Positions 1-10,188 of a DNA stretch of 64,000 nucleotides are shown piece after piece (within the stretch, counting starts at the first letter, position 1; every line of letters begins with the position of its first letter). The stretch comes from Ascaphus truei (taxonomy: Eukaryota > Chordata > Amphibia > Anura > Ascaphidae). The stretch covers positions 37,145 through 101,144 of the forward strand of contig WSYH01001942.1 of the NCBI GenBank assembly GCA_036426205.1, written 5' to 3'. The translations under genes and the position numbers were made by a program. The notes under the pieces were generated by a model, which did no database searches, had not been told where the DNA came from, and saw nothing but the letters and a program-made list of their open reading frames with translations.

Positions 1-885
1 CTTCCTATTCCGTAACAACCTTGGAAACATATCTCCATGGACTTTATTGTGGAACTTTCCAATTCTAAAAGGATGAATACGATCCTTGTCGTAGTAGACA
101 GTTTTTCCAAGCATACACACTTTATACCCCTCAAGGGTCTTCCCAATTCAGCCACCTTGGCCAACGTTTTTTCTAAGATTACACGGTGTTCCTATTTCGA
201 TTGTTTCGGACAGAGGTTCTCAATTCATTTCTACGTTTTGGCGAGCTTTTTCTCAAAGACTTGGCATTTCCCTTCTATTTTCCTCGGGTTATCACCCACA
301 AACCAACGGGCAGACGGAGAGAATGAATCAGACACTGGAACAGTATCTCAGATGCTTCGTGTCTGAATCGCAGGACAATTGGGTGGACCTGTTACCCTGG
401 GCTGAGTTTGCCATTAACTCATTAAGAAACGAATCCACGCAAGAGTCGCCTTTTTTCATTAACTATCGATTTCATCCCAGCAGTCTTCCCCTCTCCTCCC
501 TCCCCTCTGGTGTTCCCGCAGTGGATTCTCACATTTCCTGTCTTCAAAATTCTTGGAAAAAGATCTTAAAGGCTTTGCAAGCTTCCGTTCAGAAAACGCA
601 AGCTGATCGGCGACGTCAAGTGAGCCCAGTATTCAAACCTTGAGACAGAGTTTGGCTATCGTCCAAAAATATCAAGCTCAAGACTACTTCCCAGAAACTG
701 GCCCCGAGATTCTTGGGTCCTTTCAAGGTCCTTGAAAGGATCAACCCGGTCGCATACCGACTTGCACTTCCCCCTACTATGAAAATCCCTTCAGTTTTCC
801 ACGTGTCGCTCCTTAAACCCCTGATCCAAAATGCCCATTTTCCAGATCACCCTCAGAGACCTAACCCATACTGGGGACTGGCCAG
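1..885 (+). pseudogene. Ty3/Gypsy pol fragment: integrase core to C-terminal domain
   Basis: Remnant of a Gypsy-class LTR retrotransposon that runs in from the left edge. Three open stretches in shifting frames (37-366, 323-643, 713-~880) follow integrase order. The catalytic core begins with MDFIVEL and [19 protein letters not shown]. Next comes an [19 protein letters not shown] segment with [11 protein letters not shown], where family members carry the last catalytic glutamate region. Last is the C-terminal domain with GPFKVLERINPVAYRLALPP and VFHVSLLKP. Frameshifts near 200-320 and a stop near 642 break the gene, so no active integrase is possible. The same segments recur on the minus strand at 40068-41310, so the family is present twice. 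Homology ends near 885, where minus-strand retrovirus-like sequence starts. Confidence 0.85.
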
Positions 886-889
886 GTCT

Positions 890-1571
890 GCGGGCATACA
901 GGCATTACAGAGCGAGAGAATATGCAAACTGATTACCCATAGTGTGAACAGACGTACCAAGCGTTCTATGCGCTGGCTCATTTACAATTGCAATATCAGG
1001 CTTTTGTTCAAGATAGGCATCTATGGCCTTCCATTTAGCAATATTCATTAAAGGTTTTCTTTTAATAGTTAAAAAAACATTGGATTTCTATGTGGGGAGA
1101 TCCATGGAGCACAGACCGAGCTAAGTATGGTGAATGTGTAATTACTAGTACTGGACCTTTGTCTGTAAGTGCTTATTTTAATGCAAATATGAGTGCATGT
1201 ATCTCAGCTTACTGTGCTGGATGGTCTCCTATTGGCAATTGTTTGTCATATTTAGCTATTCCTGATCCTGCTGATTTATTGATTCCTTCTTTATTAAAAT
1301 CTACCGCGGATCCATCTGTGTAATAAAGACATTCATAGTAATCATTGGGATGTGTTTGAGTTTCCCATCGTAAACCGTCAAATGAAGATGATAAATCATC
1401 CAATGAAGTTACTGTTTTATCATGTACAAAATGCATTTGAGGATCTTCTAACAATGTATACCATTTTAACCGGCGACTTCTCAGCACTTTTCTATCTGGT
1501 ATTGTTTGTTTTTGTAATGTAGCCAGCGAGGTCACGGCAGTATAGATATAAATATCTTGTCCATGTGCCAA
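890..1571 (-). pseudogene. Endogenous spuma-like retrovirus, RNase H part of pol (decayed)
   Basis: Minus-strand remnant with the RNase H signature YYTDGSAV, followed after a stop by an AEIHALIFALK-like helix. This is the usual RNase H order downstream of a retroviral RT. It lies 3' (in minus sense) of RT pieces at 2162-2641 and belongs to the same old provirus. Stops and frameshifts break it. The stretch 890-1200 keeps only short recognisable runs. The spuma-like assignment rests on the neighbouring RT and gag-like pieces and the tRNA-Lys type primer site of the related copy at 3948-5787. Confidence 0.6.
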
Positions 1572-2160
1572 ACTCTGGATTTCAACACGGTTATCGTGAC
1601 TGCAGGAAGCAATTTTTTATGCGATAAATATTTATTTTCTGTACATGAAAATACATATGACAGAAGTATAATTGGTGTAATTTCCATTGAATTATAAATT
1701 CTGATATATGCTGCCTGTAATGAAATATTAATGTAAGCTGACAATGCTTTTGTTGTCACATTGAGCCAAATGAGAAGCATAATTTATGGCTTCTAACAAC
1801 TTACGTAATGCCTCATCCTCATCAGTAGTCCACTGAAAAGGTTTTTTTGGGACAGCTGTTCTGATCTTATCTCTCTAGCGATCGCTATGTGCAAAGGAGA
1901 AATTAGAACATTAAAATCTGGGATGAATATCATTGAAAAATTCAGTGAGCAAACAACACTTCTTAACTGCTTCAGTGTTTTTAGAATGCAAGTGGTTGAC
2001 ACTTTCTCTTTTTAATTATGTGAAAGCCATCTTCCTGGCTCAGAAATGTCAAAGCCTGAGAATGTCACTTTCTCTCTTGCAAGCTGCGATTTTTTCAAAG
2101 AAACCACATACCCTGCGTCTGCTAATGTTTTGAAAATTTCTGTCAGAACTTTAAAGTGTT
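1532..2160 (-). pseudogene. Endogenous spuma-like retrovirus, RT thumb/connection part of pol (decayed)
   Basis: Degenerate minus-strand stretch between the RT catalytic part and RNase H. The piece at 1793-2002 keeps an IPDFNVLISPLHIAI run typical of the segment just after the RT palm in retroviral and Gypsy pol, but the frame is shifted and interrupted. It only makes sense as a link between the better preserved blocks on either side. Confidence 0.5.
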
Positions 2161-2161
2161 T

Positions 2162-2641
2162 TTATTCACTACCATGTGGGATAAAGATATCGTCTACATA
2201 AATATCCACGCCCTCAAATCTTGCCAAGAATGAGACCATATCGGCTGTAAACAAGGCAGGAGAATTTACAAAACCTTGAGGCAGCCGTGTCCAAACATAC
2301 TGTTTCCCCATGAAAATGCAGTAGCTCTCAGGTGTTATCTCAAGTGACCAATACCCGTTCGTTATATCTAACGTGGTCTTAAATTGTTTCCTTTGTAGCC
2401 CACTCAATATAGAAGGTGAATGTGTGCTTTATTCGGCTACAGAAGGCATTACTTTATTCACTTCTCTGTAATCTAATACCAATCTCCAACTACCATCTGG
2501 GTTTGGAACTGGATATACGACAGTGTTCATTTGACTAAATTGTTCACGTAGAACACCTTTCTTAATGAAATCACTAATCATTGTTTCTATACGATCTAGT
2601 GCAGTTTGGTTAATTTTGTATTGTGCCTGTTTCTTTGGCAT
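2162..2641 (-). pseudogene. Endogenous spuma-like retrovirus, reverse transcriptase palm
   Basis: Two adjacent minus-strand frames (2429-2641 and 2162-2407) hold consecutive RT motifs. The first has VYPVPNPDGSWRLVLDYRE. The second has TTLDITNGYWSLEITPE, WTRLPQGFVNSPALF and the catalytic box YVDDIF. RT function is certain from these motifs. The YVDD box, the ITPESY run and overall spacing fit the spumavirus-like class better than Gypsy, whose box is usually YLDD. A stop and shift between the two frames inactivate it. It belongs to the old provirus 890-3810. Confidence 0.85.
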
Positions 2642-2715
2642 AATTGTCCCGGTAGCAATATGATGGCAAATCCCTTTCCTATAACTTACTTGGTTTTCCC
2701 ATGATTAAATTTTTT

Positions 2716-2985
2716 TTATGTTTTACAGCCATTGGTACAATTGGGATTATTACTAAAATCACTTTTATCAACTTGTTCCCTGATTAATGTGTCAACATCC
2801 ACCTTAATGGTTAATTTCAGCTGTGGTTTTACCACTTCCTCTGTAATACATAAAAAATGTACAACTTTGTAAGCGATAAAAAACTGACAATTTAAATAAT
2901 TATGTTCTACCAGTTCTAACAAAACTTTTCTCCTATTAATTTTTAATTCCAAATTATACGAAGGATGAGTTCCCTGTCCTTCCAA
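2716..2985 (-). pseudogene. Endogenous spuma-like retrovirus, N-terminal pol region (tentative)
   Basis: An 89-codon minus-strand frame just upstream (in minus sense) of the RT motifs. Its position corresponds to the protease/pre-RT part of pol. I see no clear protease DTG/DSG motif, so the call rests on location and on the frame running towards the RT block. Confidence 0.4.
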
Positions 2986-3239
2986 AGTTTCTATCGTTAT
3001 ATATTTTACATATTCCTCATCAATTAAAATATTATTTTGAACAAGTAATATCAGCTTGTGTCTAAATAACCATCATATTTTATTTTCCTTTGTATTCTAT
3101 TTGTAATTTTAAATCATTAATTTTTCACAAGCCCCTGAGGGGTCCTATGCATCAGTTCCCTTTGTAAATTTTCTACAGTTTTCTTGGTTGATGCAGCTGT
3201 CACACCTTTCACCTCTTTCTGACTATTTATACTATTTGA

Positions 3240-3795
3240 ACTCCTATTTGAATTTCAGCTAGGGAGGATATGGTAACTTTCCTGTGCATCTTTTCATACA
3301 CATTACTGATCACCAGTCTCCAGCTTCTGCTAAGGTAAGTGACAATCCTGTGGGTAGTAACACATTTACTAAAGTTAGTTTCTGTACTGGGTTAGGTGTA
3401 GGGTAAATTCCATCCAGCGAATGTGTTCTTTCATTCATCATAAGGGTATTTCCTATGGTCAGTAAGCAATTTTCCTATTATAGCCTTTATATTGGACATC
3501 AGAATTCCTACCAGTCCTTGAGCAGTCATAACCCATCATTCCTAATAATACATTTATTATTTATCGCATTAACGTTATTTCGGCTAATGCACTATTTCTT
3601 TCCTCCCATTTTCTGCTTGTGCTCCTAATTCATCCTGTGTAACTGGTGTGTATAAATGTGAGCGAAGTGAACCCCACCTTGTTCCACGCCTATTATTACC
3701 ATTGCATCATCATAGCATAAATTAATTACTGTTTGATCTAGAAGATCGTATGCTTGTTGGCCATATCTAAAAACAGGTGGATCTCTGTTTTCTCA
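3240..3795 (-). pseudogene. Gag-like remnant of the older provirus
   Basis: Minus-strand sequence that aligns by eye with the better preserved gag-like frame at 4033-4649. 3270-3460 corresponds to about 4090-4290, and 3590-3740 to about 4430-4610, with many substitutions and indels. No long frame survives. With the pol remnants at 890-2985 it completes an order gag-pol on the minus strand. Similarity stops near 3810 where the ~75-bp satellite begins, so the LTR on this side is missing. Confidence 0.65.
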
Positions 3796-3814
3796 CTGTG
3801 CATTGGTCAGACTT

Positions 3815-3947
3815 GTCTTTTAAGCGGGAGTCTTTGAATCAGCAAGGATTATATCAGGTACTACAAGTAAATCAGTGAGAAGTAAACTTGTCATTGAAGT
3901 GGAAGCATTAGAATCAGTAATGAGTACTGTACATCAGACACTGCAGG
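3815..3947. repeat. ~75-bp satellite, left block
   Basis: Two imperfect units of a ~75-bp tandem repeat whose consensus contains AATCAGTGAAAGGTGAACTT, GTCTTTAAAGTGGAAGC and ATCAGACACTTCAGG. The array continues at 5788-6325 and 7464-7545 and is interrupted by two insertions. Confidence 0.8.
3944..3947. other. Target-site duplication CAGG, left
   Basis: CAGG directly precedes the retroviral end TGTTATGG; the same four bases follow the other end at 5788-5791. A 4-bp duplication is usual for several retrovirus groups. Confidence 0.7.
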
Positions 3948-4033
3948 TGTTATGGATTACAGGTATCTTATGGCATATAACGCATAATTAATACAGGTCA
4001 CAGTATATATATATAGTATCATTATATGGCCTA
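3948..4033 (+). mobile_element. Inverted U3 tip of spuma-like LTR
   Basis: 86 bp starting TGTTATGGATTACAGG that matches, with a few differences, the reverse complement of 5702-5787, the outer end of the LTR on the other side of this provirus. It abuts the stop codon of the gag-like frame at a short CTA overlap. A normal 3' LTR would show its U5 end here in the other orientation. Confidence 0.85.
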
Positions 4034-4853
4034 GCTATATGGCTGCTACAATCCCACTAGTCTTATTAACCTGTCCTAGTGTATCTGCCAATGAAGAAAT
4101 AGTAACTTTTCCGTGGGTTTTCTCATACACATTGCTGATGACTGAATCCCAGTCTCGTGCTTCAGCCAATGTGATTGACAAACCCGCAGGCAGCAAGGAA
4201 TTCACTAAAGCAAGTTTTTGGTGTGCGGTCGGTGTAGGATACACTCCATCTAAAGAGTGCGTTCTCTCATTGAGCCATAATGCAATGTCTTTTGGATTCG
4301 TTGGTAACTGACCAATTGTCGCTTTAATATTGGCCATTGGGATACAAACTTGTACCCAAGCTGGTACGTCAATTAACGCTTGAGCTCCTCTTGTTGCTAA
4401 GAGGACATTAATAATTTCTCTTAGCAGCGTGATTTCTGCAGTAGCATTAGCACGCTCTGTTGCAACATCCCGTGCAGCTTGTGTTAACTCAGGTAATGTA
4501 ACTGGTGTAAATAAGTGTGTGTGATTCTCCCCATATTTCGCACCAGAATTAATAGGACCATGTCTGTCCACGCCTGTAGCAATCACAGGCTGTTGCCCCA
4601 AAATGACAGTCGCTGCATTATGTGTCAAATTAATGATCGTGTGTGTCAACGGGTTTTATGCCTGTTGTATGTATTGATATGTGACTGGATCAGCTGTGGT
4701 GTCTATTGTTAGATAGCAGTATCTTGCCCCAGGTCCCCACGGGCCAAATTGAATTTCAAATGCCAGAGTTTCACCATTAATCAGATCTCTATGATACTGA
4801 CTTCTCATTAAAACATTCAGATCTGCAGCTCGTGCAAAATCTATAAAAGCCAT
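4033..4853 (-). pseudogene. gag: Gag-like gene of the younger spuma-like provirus (one nonsense codon)
   Basis: Read on the minus strand from ATG at 4853 to TAG at 4033, the frame is open for about 273 codons apart from a single TAA at 4658-4656. The ATG lies about 140 nt downstream of the primer-binding site, in an ATGG context, as expected for gag. The product is rich in Ala, Thr and Leu, with a predicted helical stretch around TQAARDVATERANATAEI. No Cys-His zinc knuckle or late-domain motif is visible, and it is much shorter than a full gag. Homology to a known gag was not recognised at residue level; the call rests on position between PBS and pol and on a diverged copy at 3240-3795. The downstream part of gag and all of pol and env are absent. 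Confidence 0.65.
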
Positions 4854-4989
4854 GATATACTATATATATATATATAATGAAAATTGTATCTTCTCTATTA
4901 TAAAGAGGAAATAGCATACACGTGTACTTTCAAGATTAAATGGGTAACATAAGATTTATGACTTATTTATACAACTCATGAGTAATTAA

Positions 4990-5005
4990 CCACGTTTGGG
5001 CGCCA
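4990..5005 (-). promoter_or_regulatory. Retroviral primer-binding site, tRNA-Lys type
   Basis: Minus strand reads TGGCGCCCAAACGTGG. This fits the 3' end of tRNA-Lys1,2 apart from one extra A. Spumaviruses are among the groups that use this primer. It lies between the LTR and the gag-like ATG. Confidence 0.8.
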
Positions 5006-5787
5006 TAATCTGGTTCTTTGCCAACCTTCCTCTCCCAAGTAATACCTCGTGATAAGTTATATCCTGCCCTAAGCAGAGAACACAAATCACGATGTCGTAC
5101 TTGTAGATTTCTCTGTTCACACTCACTTGCAAGAGTATTGTGAGATTATTATAAAGAAAGGTCACTCAGAGTTTGTATAAGATAAGGTTTGTCATTTATT
5201 GTATCACAACAATAATCAGAAATATCACAACAAGCTACTTGTAAGCTAATGGCTAGCAGTTACAGTATGCTAACAATCCATTCCTAACTATGCAGAGATT
5301 ATATAGCTAATATGCATTGTCATACTCACAAACCAAAAGATATTATGATAGGTCAGCCAGTCTCAGCAAAGTCTCATCTGTGTGGTTCCCCACCTCGGTT
5401 CTAATTCAATATGGAGTCACGCAAACTTATATAGCATCTTATTGTTTGCTGCGTACGTGTTATATTACCATACTCTGTGGTTACTGACGTATGTTGTTTA
5501 TTAGTAGGAATTACGGTTTACTGACGTACTGTATGATGTGTTTCAGCATTTACCGTTTGACCACGGCCTGTTTACGCGAGTTAGTTCCTCTTTTATGTGT
5601 ATGTACCTATGTCCCAATATCCTTTCACTTCTCAGCAAAACAACTATTATTTCTAAGACAAAATAGCTAGGATTTTAACAATATGCTCTAAGCTGTACTA
5701 GGCCATATAATGATACTATATATATATATAACTGTGACCTGTATTAATTATGCGTTATATGCCATAAAATACCTGTAATCCATAACA
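5006..5787 (-). mobile_element. 5' LTR of the younger spuma-like provirus
   Basis: About 780 bp, minus strand, from TGTTATGG at 5787 to the primer-binding site near 5005. A TATA-like TATATAAG lies at 5433-5426 and a poly(A) signal AATAAA at 5200-5195 in minus sense, giving the order U3-TATA-R-poly(A)-U5. A second partial copy of the U3 side lies at 19082-19581. The exact U5 end is uncertain: the nearest CA is a few bases before the primer site. Confidence 0.8.
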
Positions 5788-6325
5788 CAGGGGAATAAGT
5801 GAGAGATAAGCTGGTCTTAAAAAAATTAGAGCCTTAAAATCAGTAATGGTTATAACAGGCACTTCAGAAAAATCAGTGAAAGGTGAATTGTCTCTGACAT
5901 GGGAGCATGAGAATGAACAATAGGTATATCAAACAGTGCCAAGAAAGCAGGTAAAGATGGGCCTGTTTTTATCAGACATTACAGGCAAATCAATGAAAGG
6001 TGAATTTGTCTTAAAAGCAGTAAACTTAGAATCAGCAATAGGGTTATCAAGTATTGCAGGAAATCAGAGAAAGGGGAACTTGTCATTAACACAGGAGCCT
6101 TAAAATCAGTAATCGTTATAAAATGTACTTGAGGGGAATCAGTGAAAGATGCACTTGTCTTTAAAGTGGAAGAATTAGAATCAGTAATAGTTACATCAGA
6201 CACTTCAGGGGAATCAGAGAGAGGTAAGATTGTCTTAAAAAAAAAGGGAGCCTTATAAGCAACAATGATAATAGGCGGAGGGGAATCTGTAAAAAATGCC
6301 CTTGTCTTTAAAGCGTAAAGCCTTA
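5788..6325. repeat. ~75-bp satellite, middle block
   Basis: About seven diverged units of the same ~75-bp repeat. On the minus strand the period is 25 codons, so a frame at 5979-6203 shows repeating TITDSNSSTLKTS-like and TITDFKAPVLMTS-like lines. No start or splice signal supports translation. The first four bases are the right-hand copy of the CAGG duplication. Confidence 0.8.
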
Positions 6326-7463
6326 GGGGCCTATTTACTAAACAGTGATCAAATCAATGCATTGCCGATCGACTTTGCATTGTTTTATCGTGCTACAAAA
6401 CATGTGGGTCAAAACGGTATTCACTAAGAAAAAAACAGCATTTTTTTTAAAGTTCGGTAAATAAATGCAGCATCGAACGACTTGTTTTTTTTCCCCCAAG
6501 TGTTAAGCGATATACTGATTGTTGAAACAATGGAAGAGCTGCATGGAGGCACTGTACTTTAGCTCAGGAGATCCCCTGCTTCTACACACTAGTATTAAAA
6601 ATAAATGTTTTAAATAATAATAAACGTCATTACCGTAGAGTCTAGCTGCTAAGGTAATGAAGCTGCTTTATTGTGATTTGTACTAATAGTGTACAGGAGT
6701 AGGGAGTCCCCTGAGCGGAATCACTTAATTTCAGCCTCAGGGACACCTTACTGCTTGAGATACCGGTATGGGGTGTCAGTATCCCCTGTGCATTTAACTC
6801 TCCCACGTCACGTGCGAGAATTTAAGCATTGCGGGGGAGGGGGGTTAACCCCTTAATTACTATAGCGGTTACTAACCGCTAAGGTGATTAAGGGTTAGGG
6901 GCCATTAGTTTTTTTTATTGTAATGTTCCTGCCCACGGTGGAGAGAGTGGATAGGGAGGAAGAAAAGGACGGCCTTCATCCTGGCAGGGGTAAGTAGAAC
7001 TTTTATTTACTTTATACTGTCCGGTTTTATTTTTAATGGACAAATGCACTATTATCCATATCTGGATAATAGTAATTTTGCCCTTTACTGTAGTGTATGT
7101 GTTGTTGTTGGTGTTTGGGGGTGTTGTATATATGTATTGTAAAAAAAACTATTTGAATGGGGAAAAGCGCTATTAGCCATCGTTGGTTAATAACACTTTT
7201 ACCCATTCCTGTTGTTGGTACAGGGGTGGGTGAAGGTGGTAGTTACCCTAGGGGGATATTTAGGCCTTGCGGGAAGGTAGCGTGAGGGGTTTACCCCTTC
7301 ATTACCTTAGTGGTAATAACCACGTTAAAGCTCGTTAAAAAAGCCGTTATAGCGTGATACTGCCCTTTTATCACTGTTTAGTGAATAACATGCAGGCAAT
7401 ATCTCGATTTAAGGGCATTTAACGTGCATTTAGCCACTTATCAATGATAAGGGAATGAGACCC
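6326..7463. mobile_element. Harbinger-like non-autonomous element, composite family copy 1
   Basis: 1138 bp inserted in the satellite. TTA at 6323-6325 and 7464-7466 is the target duplication expected of PIF/Harbinger. Termini are GGGGCCTATTTACTAAA on the left and, read inward, GGGTCTCATTCCCTTATC on the right. No transposase is present. Internal modules shared with the other copies are: half of the snap-back hairpin (6640-6830), the 52-bp stem-loop TAACCCCTTAATTAC... at 6846-6897, the exon-like piece ending in GGCAGGGGTAAGT (about 6925-6995), and a second stem-loop built on CTATTATCCATATCTGG (7036-7083). Confidence 0.75.
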
Positions 7464-7545
7464 TTAGAATCAACAAACGGGATATCAAACATTGCAGGGA
7501 AATTAAAGATAGGGGAACTTGTCTTTAAAGCAGGTGATGTTAAAA
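7464..7545. repeat. ~75-bp satellite, right block
   Basis: The array resumes after the Harbinger-like element with TTAGAATCAACAAACGGG and runs for about one unit before unrelated sequence. Confidence 0.7.
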
Positions 7546-7868
7546 TTAGCTTTTTGGTCCTAGAAGGCAATTTCTCGCTGAGGGCACTGCAACATATTGC
7601 ATATTTCATGCATCTCAGCCATGGCTCTCCAGGTGGAAATATTTTTTTCTTTTGGCTTCACAATCTATCAGGTTCATTGGTGGAATCCATAGGGAGAGTC
7701 AGTAGTGCAGATTAAACTAGGGTTGTAGCAGGTAGCTGGAACAGGAATCTGGATCCATAGAGCGAGGATCCATAGAGAGCCCAGAGGGGGACAGGCAAAA
7801 GAGGTAGACAGGCGAATTGAAGTCAGGACAGGCAGCAGGCAGAATAGTAGTCTGATGGTTGAATGAAT

Positions 7869-8007
7869 AGGGCAGAAGAAAAATCAGAGTGGATCTGAAA
7901 TCAGGGCAGGAGCAAACTGCAGGGAGGATCCAAAGTCAGGGCAGTAACAAAAAGAAGAGTGGATCCGAAATAAGGGCAGAAGAAAAATGCAGAGTGGATC
8001 CAAAGTT
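7869..8007. repeat. 35-bp minisatellite, four units
   Basis: Four units of 34-35 bp, each starting AGGGCAG and containing GTGGATCC or a close variant. It sits in a purine-rich tract from 7735 to 8095 that may be part of an LTR, but no LTR ends are visible. The sequence from 7546 to 7868 is otherwise unclassified. Confidence 0.7.
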
Positions 8008-8228
8008 AGGGCAGGTGGCATGTAAAGAGAAGTAAAGTGCAAGCCAAGGTCAAAATTCAGGTATACAAGCATTCAGGAGTTACAACGTTGTGCAGTGGGG
8101 TTGCAACCCAACCTACACCAGCTAGCAAAGCTGTTGTGAAGCCCAGAGGTGATGAACAGGTGGCTTTTTAAAAACAACACACACATTCCCACTAAGCTCA
8201 AACTCCAAAACCCACCACATCATATATA

Positions 8229-8393
8229 TATACGTTACCATCCAAGGAATGATAAAGTAGAGACAGCACACAGTAGGAAGATGACAAAAGGTTATATTAC
8301 AGTAGCTTAAACAGCATCACAGACAGATAACTGAAGTTTCGACCCCACAGAGAGGTCTTTTTCAAGGGGATGTGGATGGTAACGTATATTCTT
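8229..8393. mobile_element. Small inverted-repeat unit with Penelope-type motif
   Basis: About 165 bp bounded by TATACGTTACCATCC and its reverse complement at 8376-8390. Inside lies GTTTCGACCCCACAGAG with CTTTTTCAAGGGG, a motif of the kind found in terminal repeats of vertebrate Penelope-like elements and repeated in varied form at 13440, 17045, 26330, 55050 and 61320. Confidence 0.5.
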
Positions 8394-8465
8394 TCTATTT
8401 ACTTTTAAGGGACAAGCACCAGGCCTTATTATTATCTTTACTAGGAGTGCTGATTCTTGCCTTTT

Positions 8466-8522
8466 TGTATATATATATATATAATGTATATAATATATAA
8501 TGTATATATATATATATATAAT
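8466..8522. repeat. AT-rich simple repeat
   Basis: Runs of (TA)n broken by AATG. Low complexity. Confidence 0.9.
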
Positions 8523-8558
8523 GTGTAAAGGAGTGCTACTGAGCATGGCAAATGTATA

Positions 8559-10186
8559 CAACAAAAGACAGGGGTGCCCAATGCTACATCCAATTGACTA
8601 AACATATATGGTAATAAGTATAAAGTAAAAATACTTCAATAATACAATTTTATTGGTTATTTAGTTAAACCCTTTGGCCAAAGCGTCATAAGCCTGCATA
8701 CCAATGTCAAGGTATTGGTTAATTAAATTTCTAACTAGCAACACTTGTTTGGAGGTAGGTGGCCCCTCCTCCCAGAGCTCACCCCTCCCCACCTTTTTAA
8801 CGTGGGAGGTTCTCTCATTTTGCAGTATGGACAAGACCCACTGAGGTTGTTTCCTCTCATACAGAGGTAAAATGAAAGGTTCACAGTTTAATGTTAGGAC
8901 CGGCAAATTTGACGTTGGTATGCAGGCTTATGACGCTTTGGCCAAAGGGTTTAACTAAATAATCAAGAAAATGTTATTATTTAAGTACTTGTACTTTATA
9001 CATGTAGCCAGGGTCCTCCAGTCCCCCTGTCTGATGGTTTCATTCCCCCTTGCGTGTGTGCTGCTGCGGGGGCGAGCGCGTTCCTGGGGGCTCCCGGTGG
9101 CAGCTGCGGCGGGACGCCGCCATGTTTAATGTGTTCGCGCATGTGCAGAGGCTTGCGTGTAAGCAGAGCAGTCGCGGTGGCCATGTTGAGGTTGGCACGG
9201 GAGTTCGCGCCTGTGCAGTGCAATGCACAGAGGTTGGCAAGGGTAGTGGTGGCCATTACATGTGTGCAGGAGCTCTTGGAAGTTGCGCATGCTCAGTTAA
9301 GAGTAGCGGCGGCCATAACAGCTTCAGACATGCGCAGTAGAGATTGCGCACGCGGCGCTAATAGAGAAGAGGTCCTGAGTGGACTACGATTCCCAGCAGC
9401 CTCTGGGGACTGCCCTTTCACCCCTATCACCTGCTGCATTGAAGCCAATAGGGTTTACAGATTCTCATGCAGAAAAGAAGATACAATGTTGTGTGCAGAC
9501 AGGGAGTGTCAGTAAGAAGCTGGGACACAGAGAGGGGAGGGTGTGCTTGTGCAGGAAGGAAAATAGCCTTCTGCACTAGGCCAGAAGTCTCCCCCATGCC
9601 CCAGGGAGGCCCTACATACCTCAGCTTGTGGTTTGCTGCAGGGACTCCCCTTAGGATAGGGACAGGGTCCTATAGAACCCTCATAGTGAGGGTTACAGCC
9701 AGGAAGCGTTACATCCTGGCCCTTGGAAGCAAGTGTGAATCATTCTCTGCAGCTGCAGAGATAAGAGACTTTCCAAAGGTGGATCACTCCATGTGGGAGT
9801 CACCCACCGCCAGGCAGAGTTGCAGGACGTCACAGAGGAGATCGCAAAGCGGCGGATCCTTTGTGAAGAATCTGCTGCCTCAGGTGCTGGAGCACTGGAG
9901 CAGGTATCGTATTTATTATGCACCAACATACCGGTACATCAGGCGCTGATCCCACCTATAGGTTCTGGGTCTGTTAAGTGGACTCGTGGGACTCTGGGTA
10001 CATGGTGTTGGGGTAGGTACAGACCTCCTGTGAGCCTAACAGGTACTGCACCACACCTGGTAACATATAGGTTCCCCCTCACATTCACTCTATCTGCGAT
10101 TGGGGATGGGGGAATACCCATTACATACATATTACCATATAGTTTTCTCAATTGATGTAGCATTTGGGCACCCCTGTCTTTTGTTG
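8559..10186. mobile_element. 1.6-kb element with long terminal inverted repeats and TA duplication
   Basis: TA at 8557-8558 and 10187-10188 flanks termini starting CAACAAAAGACAGGGGTGCC. The inverted repeat extends about 55 bp with small differences. A subterminal inverted pair lies at 8656-8710 and 8908-8962 (arms containing TTTGGCCAAAG). The inner part 9000-9950 is GC- and CpG-rich and holds overlapping frames with no domain I recognise. TA duplication suggests a Tc1/mariner-like integration, but no transposase is seen and the family is not identified. Confidence 0.6.
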
Positions 10187-10188
10187 TA

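Noticed and set aside
3815..6325. CRISPR-like array
   Set aside because: Units are contiguous and diverged, without constant repeat/spacer alternation, in a eukaryotic transposon context.
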